Positions 1 through 11,437 of a DNA stretch of 64,000 bases are shown piece by piece; position 1 is the stretch's first letter, and each line of letters opens with the position of its first letter. The notes beneath the pieces are model-generated. The model saw only the letters and a program-made list of their open reading frames with translations, was not told the DNA's origin and made no database searches. The position numbers and the translations under genes were made by a program. Origin of the DNA: Neckera pumila (lineage: Eukaryota > Streptophyta > Bryopsida > Hypnales > Neckeraceae); contig OZ018413.1 in the NCBI GenBank assembly GCA_963969595.1, positions 13,753,711-13,817,710 of the forward strand, read 5' to 3'.

Positions 1-817
1 CATTTTATCACACGTTTTCACATTAGTACTTGAAAGTTTGTGCAAATGTTCATTACATTTATTCTAGGATGAACAAAATTTGCCTTTGGACGTCATTAAC
101 TAAAGACATTTTGTTACTTTTGTTGATACAAAATATTGCAAATCAATATGATATTATTGCACAATCTATGACGTCAGAGTTTCTAAAATTTCTTCCAAAC
201 ATTCACATAAGTCTTGCACTATATGATATGGTTGAATATTTGAGAAATAAAAATAAAATAAAACATTAAAAAATCATTTTTGCTCTTTTTGCTATAAATG
301 GAAGTCTTACATAAGATTTGGTGAAAAAAATTCTTGGAATTTAGGGGTTAAATATTTGACAACTCTAAAATGTAATTGTAATAAATTAGTGTCACACATT
401 TGCATAGGATATAGCAAACACTAAGGTAGAAGCAGCCAAAAATGCCACTTTTTATGTAAGAGATAACCCAAAGATGTATTCAATCAAAATATGAGAATTT
501 AGGAGAGTCTAATTTTGGTTTGGAAACAATTAGAGACTATAATTGAAAATTCATAACTAATGCATATGGTGTCTAAATAATGCATGCTACAGTGCATTGG
601 AATCCTCCTTCATTGCCAAAAAATAAAATAAAATAAAATAATTGTATATTTAATTATAATAATTGCAATTAGTGATGATTATAGGTTTGTATGCCATAGA
701 ATGATGCATTCTTTACATTTCTAGCTATATGCATTCTACATTCTTTGTTTCTAGAGTTCCTTGAAAGTAATTCAATGGAAACTTTTAGTTTTCTACACTA
801 TAAGAAAAAGGGGTGTT
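1..817. other. AT-rich intergenic, no gene
   Basis: AT-rich spacer. The only reading frame of any length (30-269, 79 codons) has no recognisable domain and an AT-driven composition. A short A-rich microsatellite (AAAAT repeats) lies near 620-640. No RNA gene or regulatory element is evident. Confidence 0.6.
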
Positions 818-1749
818 TTAACCCCTAAAGTCCCATTGTCCCCTCGGGGGACAAATCAGATTTAAACAGGGTACCTACGGGCTCAATGTTTAGTGAAACT
901 TTTTGAAACTTTTTCATAAGATAGAAAAATTGATTAGCTTCGCGGGAATGTAATTTTTATTTCAATTGGTGCCCGGGAGCAAAAGTTATACCACAAAAAG
1001 CCTCAAACTGAACTTAGCGGGTAACACAGTTTTTTTTGCAAAAAGTCAAAATAAACTTTAATTTTTTTTTCTCTGAAACTTTATATTTTTTTCTATATGT
1101 GAAGCTTTGATTCATTACATTTGGACTATTAATGAGCAAGTTATGGACAATCTTGTTTTTCGGGCAATCTAAGCATCTTTTTGAGAAAATAACTTGTAGG
1201 ATTCATTTTTGAATGCAATTTTTACAATTTTTTACAATTTCTTTTTTGGGAATGTTGTGTTTGCTTGCTAAAACAATCTCACCATTGGGATTATTGTATT
1301 TCAATCCCATCTAAGAGCTATTAACAATTATGTGTTTTTCTCAACCTTGGACTTATTTCTACTTAACAATTTTTTAAAGAATGAAAATCCAAGTGTTTTT
1401 TTTGAAATTTTTTTGGTAGACTTTCAACTTACATCTTCAACATAAAAAATTTCAAATTCAAAGTCTATAGTACAAAAAATTTTCCACAAATGGCGGTCAA
1501 AGTCATCTGAAATTGCAGGTCTGTGTTCAAAAAAACTTTCTTTTTCAACTTTGAATACTAATATCTTCCAATCTATATGGTCAAACTTCATACAATTTTT
1601 ATTACATGATCTTTGACAAGTGAAGTACAAGATCCTACGGTTAGATTCTAAGAAAATGTTTTTTTTTGTGTTCTTGGGTGAATGCAGCCAAAATGGCAGT
1701 TTTGAGTGGTTTTTGATAGAAAAATAGCCTTGGGACTTTTAGGGGTTAA
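818..1749 (-). mobile_element. TTAA-flanked 922-bp-type MITE, copy A
   Basis: Full-length copy of a non-autonomous DNA element. TTAA lies at both edges (818-821 and 1746-1749), and the body runs 822-1745. The left terminus reads CCCCTAAAGTCCC. The reverse complement of the right terminus reads CCCCTAAAAGTCCC, so the ends form a short terminal inverted repeat. A GC-rich palindrome (GTCCCCTCGGGGGAC) sits just inside the left end, and the tract GGTGCCCGGGAGCAAAAGTT lies near 970. No transposase-length ORF is present. It is in reverse orientation relative to copies at 7674 and 16494. The TTAA duplication with CCCCT ends suggests piggyBac-like or Sola-like mobilisation (inference). Confidence 0.75.
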
Positions 1750-2514
1750 GTGAGTTTTTAAGTACAGTCCTAGACACAAGACCTTTAAGGAGATTTTCAG
1801 CAAAATTTTACTTAAAACACATTGAATTCCCATCTAGCTTTTGCAAACTCTATGTGTTAAAAGATAAGACCTCTGTATAAGTAGGATATCTTTTTTTTTT
1901 ATAGGAGTCAGGTTTGGGTTTAGGGACCAGTCTGATACATTACATTCAAGAGGTAATTAGAATAAAGGAGGGCCATTTGCATTCATCATGTTTGTATGGG
2001 ACTAAGGTAGGATCAGCAATCAATATTACTTTAGAGAGTGTTGCTTATTAGAAGTTCTATTGTACTTGTTTCTTAGGTATGTATAGTTCTCACGTGGCTT
2101 GAATTTACCACCAACTCTTGTTCTCTTAGTTCATCAAAATACTTGCAACTTGTTGTCAACAAAGAAAACCTCCTAGGTGCTGCAACAACTTGGTTTGGCA
2201 TCAAGTGAGTCTCAATTGACAGGTTTTGCAAGGCTTGAGGAGCTTGTAGGAAGAAGCTTTGTCATTAAAAGTTGTGCAATAGGATCATAGTAGAAGTTAC
2301 GCAAAAGCGAAGTTGTGCATCAGTTGTTGTACATCACAAAACCCAACAATCGACATTGTAGATCTTTGCAGGGTTTATTGCACAACTTGTAGATCACTGT
2401 GGTCTGGTAACCCTACTTTGGTATGATGCCCCACCACTTGTTATGTCATAACCATTACAAAGCTATGAGATGACGAAGCAACGTACAAATAACAATGGCA
2501 ATTTTAGCTAATAA
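1750..2514. other. Intergenic, nothing recognised
   Basis: Moderately AT-rich spacer between two transposable elements. No open frame with domain character, RNA gene or clear repeat was seen. Confidence 0.5.
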
Positions 2515-2803
2515 TTAGATGGGATTTAAGGGCCTTGGAGGGCATCTCAAGCCTGTTCCCCAATGTGGCCAGATTCAGTGAAAGGCGGTAAGGGCGTGAT
2601 AGAAGAAAAAAAATTCAAAATTCAAAAAAAAAAAAATTACCAAAATATCATTTTTAAGCAATTATTTATTTTTTTCAAAAATGACGTGGCAATCGCTATG
2701 CCACGTCAGCCAATTGCTATAATTGCGTTCCTGCTGTTTGGGAATGCAGGGGAACGCAGGGGAACTTGGAGCCCTCCAAGACCCCCGAATCCCTTCTAAT
2801 GAG
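2515..2803. mobile_element. MITE with long TIR and central bZIP-type palindrome
   Basis: The left edge (ATTAGATGGGATTTAAGGGC, then CTTGGAGGGC) is matched by the reverse complement of the right edge (ATTAGAAGGGATTCGGGGGT, then CTTGGAGGGC). This gives a terminal inverted repeat of about 30 bp bounding about 290 bp. A poly-A tract and the hairpin TGACGTGGCA...TGCCACGTCA (2682-2708) lie inside. The 78-codon ORF in it (2563-2799) is incidental. The superfamily is unassigned because the target duplication could not be fixed. Confidence 0.6.
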
Positions 2804-5570
2804 GTACAAGCTAGTGTGTTTTATTCCGGCGATTTGGTGCAAAATTGCACCAAATTTTATGGTCTGGCACCACACCTATAGAAAAAAATGGTACTGAAAA
2901 GATGGAAAATCGCCAAAAAACTTCAAATAAAAAAAAACCTTGGATGAAATCACCAGATTGTGGATGAAAACCTAATTATGGATATGTGATATGCTCTAAT
3001 ATGGTATTTTCTATCCAATATGTGGAAGAATGTTGAAATTTGGAGCACCACTGTTGCCACTTTGGCACTTCATTAAAAATGAAAAAAAACCCTGGTATAA
3101 GCAGACAACAATACATAACACCACATGGATTCAACGGAAATCTTCAAACTCCAAAGATTCTAATGCTACGAAAAAACTGGCAAATTCTTCATGATTACTC
3201 CAAAAACTACTTAATATTCCAGCTAGCCGCATCTGCATTTGGTAAACAACGTGTGTGGGAACAACAGCAACTGAAATTCCGATGTCTTGTAAGGCCAAGT
3301 GGCCGGAACGGACCCTTACTGGGTTAATTCCAGAGGCAGAATGTTTTGCGGAAGAGGAAATCCTGTCAATTCTCTTGGGATTGTTGGGAACAAGAAGCCT
3401 AATGTAATAGTGATATCTTAACAATGATACAGTAGAATTCAAAAAAATCACCAGTAGCCCAGAATCATGTTCTCTACTTGCAAAAAAACCCGGACTGGAA
3501 CACACGAATGCATGTGCTTGGTGCTTGGCTGAGGAATCCTCGATCAATGCCCGGATCAATACCCTATTTTTGGAATCGCAAGGATCTAAGGGACGCTTTG
3601 CACCTAGAAGCCGATTGCATAAAGTTCAGCCTCTTGTCCAATCACATTTTGTCCAATCTTAAGTGAGGATTTCCGGCTCGGCCTCTAGGTTGAAAGCCTC
3701 CTTTTAACTTAACGATGCTGATAGCTGGATTGCTGTAGCACAGCCAGCCTAGTGAAGCTAGGCAAAAAATAACACAAAACTAAGGTAACCGGCTAGTTAA
3801 ATATAAAAACTAAAAACAGATATAAATCTCACCGGAGTTCACTGAAAGGCGGCGAAGTATCCGGCTTCTCGGTTGTTTTGCAGCGTTGTTCACATTCAAT
3901 GTGCAGCCTGCTTGGTCCGAACAGAATCTTGGTCATCACTCCTGCACGTTCCACAAAATTTCTTATCATGTCGCTTGCATTTACTTACCTTCTGGGGGGC
4001 ACATTGAAAATTGCAGTTCAACTTCGTTTTTGTTTTTCTTGACTCTATTCGAATTTTGCAACTCAAGTTTGCAAGTTGCATTGTTGCAATATCAATTCGA
4101 GTCGGTGTGAAATTGTCGGAGTATTACCAGGATGCTCAGGTGGCAGTGAAGCATAACATTAATGCAATGTTAATGTTATTCATTCATTCACGTTATGCGA
4201 TATTGTATTGAACCTTGAAAAGAAACAGTAGGCGATATTATAATGTAGGCGAATATATCATGCATTTCATTTCACTTTGGAGAATATGACAAAATTCATC
4301 CACACAGTATTGCAGAATTCACTACAACTTTTACAATCTCCACCTTATGACGGAGGTCGGTCTTTTGAAGTCGGTTTTCTACCAAAGTGCCAACAACAAT
4401 AACCAAAATAAGTGCAGAAAATTACACTTCGTTCTTGTCAGAAAGCTTATGAAGCTATGCTCACATGCAATAGAACCACTGGCTTCTAAAATTCTAATAA
4501 TAACCGCTTGATCGCCTTCACGGTTTCACCTTGATGCTTGCCAATGCCTACTTCCTACTTTTCAGATTCGCTCGGCTGTTTACTGTGGCTGTCAGTGCAA
4601 CTATTGAGTTACTCTACGAGATTAGAAAATAGAACAAAAGCAGCTTGAGAAGGAACTTGCCGTACCAATTTGCAACAGAACCGAAAACGGACAGAGCGAA
4701 ATCAGTCTCAAATTCTCAATGCTTTCAGACAATAATTTAGTCATGCCCACCCAACTTGGATTAACTTATGTCAACCTATCAATGTTCATGTTCAGAGCAT
4801 TCCCACACAAAGGAAGCTCATCTATAACATCTTGCAGAGAACCATCCATGTCTCAAGCAAGGAGAACAACTAGTGAGATCCAGCTAGATACACACAAAGT
4901 GCATGCGAAATTGCATCACTTATCTTTGCGTACACCACCCCTTGAATGTACATCTCTGTCTACCTGCATTTCTTTCTTCTAGGAACACGATAGTGACAAT
5001 TCATGAGCTTGTGTGAGAATCTACCAATGCTCCAGACATCAATGCAAAGAATTTGGTTGCCGAAAGACTTGCAATAGTGTCGACACTCTTATCAGCACAT
5101 TGTGTAAACACGGCAAACAACCATCGATGCAAAAGGTACCAAAAGTTTACCAAACGGTACATCTGTAGCAACCGAAGTAAAGTTACATATGTGTTCAATC
5201 CTGTCTTTCGGATTGAAAAATCGAGCTATGTTACTTCTACTAAAACTAGTGATTCTAATAACTTCCTAATATCCCGGAATGAGAACAATGTTTCTCAGTA
5301 AATCCTCAACTTGAAACCCATTAACCTTTCAAATGAAGAGCAGAAATGAGGAAGACTAGTCTGAACCGCATAGGGCACATGTGAATCGTACATGCCGGTC
5401 ATCCGGATCTGACCTAAAAGACAATAAAATGAGGTTTTACAAAAGGCTGTACTGTGCAACGGAGACACCGCTTTCGAGGAGATGAGCAAGTCACACCTCT
5501 GTCGACGTTGTAACTAATCTCCATTTGATGAATGCATTTTGAACTTAAAGCTACACTTGCGAAGATCATA
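2804..5570. other. Intergenic; only unsupported short ORFs
   Basis: Base composition is more even here than in the flanking AT-rich DNA. Several short open frames exist; the longest is minus strand 3131-3559, 142 codons. None shows a recognisable domain, a splice-consistent extension or biased composition that would support coding. This could be decayed genic or retroelement sequence. Confidence 0.4.
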
Positions 5571-5861
5571 TCAAGCGCAGAACGATTTGCGCCCCTTTCC
5601 TGCCTCTAAAATGGAATCCGACTCCGACTCGACGCCCCTGTTTCCCGTCTCCGAGTCGGACGGTATTTCGTACTTCTCCCCATCCAGATTCATTTTCTTG
5701 ACATTCGTAACGACGAGATTCGGTGCAGTAGGCTCCTCGGGCTCGTCCGCTTTCAAGCTCCACAAGTAAATCTTATGCTTACAGATGCACAGACACCCGA
5801 GCAGAAGTGCAACGGAAAACGGAACGATGATATACAACGCCCTCAACTCGAAATGCCCCAT
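5571..5861 (-). CDS. Small single-pass membrane protein candidate, unknown function
   Basis: This 96-codon frame starts at an ATG, with an in-frame stop upstream. Residues about 8-28 (ALYIIVPFSVALLLGCLCIC) form a convincing hydrophobic segment, followed by basic residues (CKHK) and then an acidic, Ser/Pro-rich tail. This would be a small N-terminally anchored membrane protein with a cytosolic tail under the positive-inside rule. No family was recognised. The overlapping plus-strand and second minus-strand frames are less protein-like. There is no transcript support, so it may be a chance ORF. Confidence 0.35.
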   Translation of the reverse strand: MGHFELRALYIIVPFSVALLLGCLCICKHKIYLWSLKADEPEEPTAPNLVVTNVKKMNLDGEKYEIPSDSETGNRGVESESDSILEAGKGRKSFCA

Positions 5862-5889
5862 CGCAATGCCACTCCAACACTCTCAATCC

Positions 5890-6060
5890 TCAACTTCACA
5901 AACTCCTACAAATAAAATAACCCTCAAATCAAATTCAAATCTTCAAAACTCTGTGGGCTTCTCCAACTCTGTGGGCTTACAAATCAAATAGCCTCAAAAC
6001 GAAATTCAAATCTCCAACTCTGTGGGCTTCTCCAACTCAACCAAGACCCGATTCCTACAC
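5890..6060. repeat. Short tandem repeat with CTCCAACTCTGTGGGCTT units
   Basis: The unit CTCCAACTCTGTGGGCTT and shortened forms of it recur several times, separated by variants of CAAATCAAATTCAAATC. This is a degenerate minisatellite just upstream of the small membrane-protein candidate. Confidence 0.65.
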
Positions 6061-6163
6061 ATCAAAACAATGCCAACTCTCTCTTCACATCAACACGCTC
6101 TCACTCAACATTACAATCAATGACAACACACACTCTCATTCTTCCCCGTCAGACCTGCCTTCT

Positions 6164-6203
6164 GGGTATGCGTATTCCAAGATGGGTATGCGTATTCCAA
6201 GAT
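6164..6203. repeat. 20-bp direct duplication
   Basis: The string TGGGTATGCGTATTCCAAGA occurs twice in immediate succession. This is a recent local duplication. Confidence 0.8.
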
Positions 6204-6575
6204 CAAGATTCAAGCACCACGAAGTCTAAAATGAATCGGAAGAAGCGTTTCTGTGATGTGGCAAGTGCGTCATGGATGCAAGTGGGTCGCGGGATGATGG
6301 CCCGAGAGATTCATAAAAAATTAATTAATTAAAATTTTTTCTTGATACAGGAATAGTAAATCTTTCCAAGCAATGCGCAAATGCGGCTAAGAAAAGGAAA
6401 CCTCGAAAAAGGCGATGGGGAATCCTGCTCCGTGTGTGGGGCACTGGGGTAGTGCGGAATGAGCTTCCTTTAGCATTTTCTGGCATGATTTGTGTTCTGC
6501 TTGCGAGGTGTGTCAGAGAGTAAATGAGGAGATGAGTGGATTCTGAGGAGACTTTCTCTACAGTAGATTGTTCGG

Positions 6576-6806
6576 ATGGGATGCAAAAGCTGCGGCGGCG
6601 AATTTGGCCGTCGAGTGCGGGCGATTTTTAGGTGGGGAGCAAAGCGGTTGGGTCGTTGGGGAGAGGAAGAAGACGAAGCCCTGAAGGAGAAGGACGGTGA
6701 TGGAGGATTACCGTGGGCGGACGATCCTGTGACCGTGCTTCTGATAGAGAGTACACTTGGAATACATTCTTGCGGTAGAAGCACCCAAAGCGTGTGGTCC
6801 AAATGA
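6576..6806 (+). CDS. Small ORF with MGC lipidation-type N-terminus, unknown
   Basis: This 76-codon frame starts MGCKSCGGEF. Gly2 with Cys3 and Cys6 resembles an N-myristoylation plus palmitoylation signal. A basic amphipathic stretch (GRRVRAIFRWGAKRLGRWG) and then an acidic stretch follow. The local DNA is clearly more GC-rich than its surroundings. The C-terminal third looks non-coding, so a real gene here would probably splice before about 6720. No homologous family was recognised. The opposite-strand frame (6470-6802) is low-complexity Pro/Ser/Arg and looks like a shadow. Confidence 0.25.
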   Translation: MGCKSCGGEFGRRVRAIFRWGAKRLGRWGEEEDEALKEKDGDGGLPWADDPVTVLLIESTLGIHSCGRSTQSVWSK

Positions 6807-6849
6807 AGATATTTGGGGTAAGAATGTTAGGCTCCTTGAGAGGAAACAA

Positions 6850-7673
6850 ACTTGTGTCCTTTCATAATATTGAAACAATCATACAATATTATATAAAAAT
6901 TTTAAAGTTGGAAGTATAGAATATCTACTAATGCTACTAGCCTGTCCTTTCAACAAACAACCTTTAAAACATGAAATGATTCAAAAAATTAACTTAACTT
7001 CCATTGGTTGCTTGTGAGAGCTTGGGGTGGTTTTTGGGTGAATGAAGATGGCCATTCAAACCTCAACTATAGATGATGCAAAATGAGCAGGGTCTTTTTT
7101 AGATGAGTATATCTTATGTAAAGGTCAATTTTAGCATTCAAGGAGGTTCATCACATTTTTAACCAAGCAAAGAGACTTATATTTTATCTTAAAAAAAAAT
7201 TGAATATCTAAAAAAGAGTTCACTCATCTAGGAAGCAAATGTGCCTTTTGAAAGAATGAAAGAATGTGATACATGGCAGTGATATTGCCTCTTTTGAGGT
7301 GATCGTGATATATTCTTTGAGAGGAGATCTTCAAAGTTGCATTTGTTAAATTTAGGATCAAATGAAAATTTATTAAAAGTTCTCTCCTTCAAATATGGGA
7401 AAAAGATAAGATTATAAACACCTAAAGGACAAAGGAGCCTACTTTATAACAACAATCCACATCACAACAACAATTAAGTAGGTAAAAAGCATTTGGTTTA
7501 TTTTTATTCATCATTTGATGGAGAGGGGTCATTTTGAAGGGATTTGAACTTCCAACCATTTAGGTTTTAACTTTATTTTCTTCTTTCCTATTTTCTTCAA
7601 CCATAGTAATAAAAAATCACAAACAACTACAAAAAATCAATAAACATAAATTGCTCATGTTTCAAATTTTATA
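6850..7673. other. AT-rich intergenic, no gene
   Basis: AT-rich spacer with no coding, RNA or repeat signal beyond simple AT-rich sequence. Confidence 0.5.
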
Positions 7674-8603
7674 CTAACCCCTAAAGGACCAAGGTGATTT
7701 TCGTATCAAAAAACACTCAAAATTGTCATTCCTATTGCAAAGAGAAAAAAACTTTATATTTTTATATTTTTTGCATATCCAACCGTAAGATCTTATACTT
7801 GATTTGTAATGAATACATGGAAGAAATTTCAGAAACTTTGACCATGTGGATTGTAAAATATATGCATTTAAAGTGAAGAAAACAAGTTTTTTTGCACCTT
7901 GCTTGACTAAATTTTTTGGCTTTGAATCTTTTTAGTTCAAATTTTTTGCACTATTGATTTTGATTTTCCACTTGTTTATGTTAAATAGTTGAGTTGAGAA
8001 TCTACAAAAAAAATTTATGAAAAAATCACTTAATTTATACTCATTAAAAATTGTTAAATAGAAGTGGGTTCAAGATTGAAGAAAAAACTAAATTGTTAAT
8101 AGCTTTTAGATGGAATTGAATCACAATAATCCCAATAGTGAGATTGTTCTAGCAAGAAACTCTAACCTTGTCTAATAGTTTTTTTTGAAAAACTCTAAAA
8201 ATTGCATTCAAAAATGAATTCTACAATTTATTTTTTCAAGAAGACGCTTAGATTGCCCAAAAAACTAAGAGTGTCTATAATTTTCTCGTTATTAGTCCAA
8301 ATTGAATGAAATAAAGCTTCACTTGTAGATAAAAATATAATCTTTGAGAAAAAAATTTGAAAAAAAATTATTTTGACTTTCTGTGATTGTTTTTGTGTTA
8401 CCTGCCAAACTCCACTTTTGCTTATTATCCCATAACTTTTGTTCCCGGGCATCAATTCAAATAAAAGTTATATATTCACAAAGATCTAGCAAAAATACAC
8501 AACCTCAAAAAATCCCAAAAAATATCACTAAAAATTGAGACAGTAGGAACCTACCCGGACCCAAATTGTCCCTCGAGGGGACAAACGGTCCTTTAAGGGA
8601 ATA
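7674..8603 (+). mobile_element. TTAA-flanked 922-bp-type MITE, copy B
   Basis: Full-length but mutated copy. The left edge is CTAA then CCCCTAAAGGACC from 7678. The right edge GGTCCTTTAAGGG ends at 8599 and is followed by a degraded TTAA. The sub-terminal palindrome GTCCCTCGAGGGGAC lies at about 8569-8583, and the tract AACTTTTGTTCCCGGGCATC at about 8434-8453. It is collinear with the copy at 16494 along its whole length and has no transposase ORF. The 75-codon minus-strand ORF (8228-8455) recurs at the equivalent place in the 16494 copy, but both look like by-products of the repeat. Confidence 0.72.
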
Positions 8604-9214
8604 CAAGAATACAATTCTTAATTACTTTGAATTGTCTTTTCTTCAATTTATTTGTTCCTCCACTTCCACTTTTCCACCTTTCCACCTTTCTACTCTTTGA
8701 ATGACATGACCTACCCTTACATTAATTGTCTCTTCATTCCTAATTCAACATCTATTCATTATGATTGATTGTCCCCTACTATCCCTCCAATGACTTTGAA
8801 TGCCCTTCTATTCCCTCCAATCATTGAACCTCTAGAGATTGTTCTACTCATGACCTATCTTTCCATTAGTACATCCTTTAGTTAACATGACATGTTCTTC
8901 CAATGATCTGTCCTCCTATTAGTCTTTTATTTTGGAATAAAAAATTTTATGTGTTTTTTGGCTTGAAGTACTTTCAATTTTATTTCTATAAAAATCCTCC
9001 AAGGTAAAAATTGATCTATATCTTAACAAATTTAGGGTCTAGGAAGAGTGCAACTTTTTATATATCAAGGCAATTAAAGTCATATAATTATAAAGCTACG
9101 ACTAAATTTTTTTTCAACCTATCCATTCAAGCTCTACTTATTAAATGCTTGGATTTTTTGGCCTATCCTTTTGTATCTTTCATCCACAATGCATCATTTA
9201 GCTAGCCATTCAAG
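8604..9214. other. Intergenic, pyrimidine-rich, no gene
   Basis: C/T-rich spacer with scattered TTCCACCTTTCC motifs. No coding or RNA gene was seen. Confidence 0.5.
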
Positions 9215-10160
9215 TTACTTGCTGATTAGATTAAGACTGTAGTATTGCTATGTATTGATTACATCATTAAATTTAGGTCCATAGTTTTGTTACGTGCCAA
9301 TTAGACTTTACATTAGACTAAAGGACCAAAGACCATTTTGGGGGAACATAGTGCTTTTAGTACCTCATTGCAAACGGAGCTTTTGTTGGAAATTTCACAA
9401 AACATGTGCCTAAGGAGTAGCTTTAAGGCCCAACAATTTTCATAATTTTTGACTACATGATTAAAAAGTTATTGCATGATTTGTAGTTTGCGTTACTCGA
9501 CGGGTAGCCTGGGTAGTTCCAAAAAGTTCTTTAAAAATCTCTTTCTTGAAAAATGAAAAATTGAAATTGATTCTAAAGAATTATTTTGATGTAGAAAAGT
9601 TGGAATCACTTCATTTGGTTTAATGAGATGCTAGTAATGAGGGATTCTAGTTTGCGGGTAGGTATGGAGTTTCTTGATTCTAAACCTACCCGCAAATTGG
9701 AATCCTTCATTATTCTCATCTCATTGAACCAAATGGAGAGATTCTAACTTTTCCACGTCTAAATAAATCTTTAGAACCAATTTCAATTTTCAATTTTCAA
9801 TTTTACCAAAAAGTGATTTTTAAGAACTTTTTTGAGCTACTTGGGTTGCCCGCCAAGTGACAAAAAATGCATATTATATAATAACTTTTTAACCATGTAG
9901 TCAAAAGTTATGAAAATTGTTGGGCCTTAAAGCTACTCCTTGGGCACATGTTATGTGAAAATTTCAAAGAAAAAAAATATTGTAGTGAATTGCCTAAAAT
10001 CACTATGTTGCCAAAAAAATGGTGTTTGGTCCTTTATGGATTAAGTCTGTAGTTTTGCTACTTGCCAATTAAATTTAAGTTTGTAGTTAAGCTATATGTT
10101 GATTAGATTAAGTCCAAAGTTTTGCTACATTCCGATTAAATTAAATCTTTAGTTTTGCAA
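9215..10160. repeat. ~34-bp minisatellite split by the foldback element
   Basis: Degenerate units of the type GATTAAATTAAGTCTGTAGT followed by TTTGCTACTTGCC occur on both sides of the foldback element: about three units at 9215-9312 and about four at 10040-10160. The array therefore existed before the insertion. Confidence 0.65.
9313..10047. mobile_element. Long foldback (inverted-repeat) element, ~350-bp arms
   Basis: The left arm (from about 9318 to 9670) and the right arm (from about 9690 to 10044) are near-complete reverse complements. Matching landmarks are TAAAGGACCAAAGACC / GGTGTTTGGTCCTTTA at the outer ends, AGGAGTAGCTTTAAGGCCCA / TGGGCCTTAAAGCTACTCCT in mid-arm, and TTTGCGGGTAGGT / ACCTACCCGCAAA at the centre. 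The loop is only about 20 nt. The TAAAGGACC tips resemble the TTAA-CCCCTAAAGGACC ends of the local MITE family, so it may be a foldback relative of that family. A transcript would form a very long hairpin. Confidence 0.8.
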
Positions 10161-11084
10161 AAAAATTTAAAATTTTGACATCTCAAATTCAAATATATTT
10201 CAATTAGCCAACATTAGTATTACAAAAGGAGGCAAATTCCTAGCTCTTCAAGCTTTAAAACATTGATACAAAGTCAAATTTATGAATTTGGTTTTGTTCA
10301 TATTTCAATCAAATAGAATAATAACAATACATATTATGGATAGACATCATTATTGATACAAAGACAATTTTAGAGCAACCAAATCTGCAACCAAATGATC
10401 AAGATTCTAAGATTAAAGAATTGCCTCAATAATAAATGTCAATCTATGGAATTGAAGAAGTATTTGTGCAATATTTATATGCAAACTTTGTAAGATAATG
10501 GAATACACAAAGAAAATTTGGAACTTAAAGAGAGTTCAAATATTGGTTCCATAGCTTAAAATTCCTTAATCGTGAAAAGATGGGCCTATAATCAATTTAA
10601 ATAAGTACCTCAAATGAATACTATAAGCAATCATTGATGATGAGTACAAATAAATGTGAAAATTTATATTGTAGTATAGTAGAATTCATATTCTATTTAT
10701 ATCATCTACCAAATCTCTCTGAACTCTTATAATTTTTGCAAAAAATATTTAAGAAAATCATGCTTAATTATGCTAGATTTTTATTGTATTTTTTTATATT
10801 AGTAAGAAAATAATCCAAATCAATAATAGAAACTATATACAATGCTTTAAGAAGTGTCTACATGAATTGTAGTTATTTTATTAGTGAAGAGGCTTTGCAT
10901 TGAAACAATCTACATTTGAATAAATTTGACAAGTTCTTTACTCACAAAGCAAGTCAATACTACATGAACAAAGCCTAATCCCCCATATAGCATACAACTT
11001 GCTTAATTGCTACAATAGTTTTTTATATTCCGTTTTCATACTAATATACATTTTATTTTGAAATATTAATAATATGAAAGTAGA
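10161..11084. other. AT-rich intergenic, no gene
   Basis: Very AT-rich spacer. No supported feature. Confidence 0.5.
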
Positions 11085-11418
11085 AGCTTGTTGATAACTT
11101 TCACATAACATATCAAAATGGAATAAATCAAAGCTTCCTATGTAGATAAAAATACAATATACAAGAAACAAAATCATAAAGTCTTTTAATTTTAATTTTT
11201 GTGGGTTTTTTCTTTTGTCTACCAATCTAAAATTTGGGCTTATTTTGCAATGACTTCCTTTTCCAAGCACCAATTGAAAAAACATTATATTTAAAAAGAT
11301 AATGTATTTTTCTATCTTTACAAAAAATTTAAAAAATCTTGACAAATATTGCGACTACAGGAGTCTGCCCAAAATCCATTTTGTCCCTCAAGAGGACAAT
11401 GGGACTTTAGGATTTAAT
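11085..11418 (+). mobile_element. TTAA-family MITE, 5'-truncated copy C
   Basis: Matches the right-hand third of the family. It contains the AATCAAAGCTT...TGTAGATAAAAATA block, a decayed form of the CCCGGG tract, the sub-terminal palindrome (GTCCCTCAAGAGGAC) and the terminus GGGACTTTAGGATTTAA. The left two thirds are missing. Confidence 0.6.
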
Positions 11419-11437
11419 TAAGGACAATAAAGTTGTG

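Noticed and set aside
796..815. CACTATAAGAAAAAGGGGTG, a second CACTA-type end beside TTAA copy A
   Set aside because: No inverted partner ending in TAGTG was found downstream of 1749, so a single 20-bp end is insufficient.
3131..3559. 142-codon minus-strand ORF
   Set aside because: No domain, no splice-consistent neighbours, and overlapping open frames on the other strand; coding status unsupported.
7530..7560. T-arm-like GTTCAAATCCC on the minus strand
   Set aside because: No acceptor stem, anticodon arm or D-arm could be placed around it; not a tRNA gene.
8228..8455. Minus-strand ORF recurring in TTAA copies B and E
   Set aside because: Present only because the copies are homologous; short, low complexity and broken in the other copies, so not a transposase.
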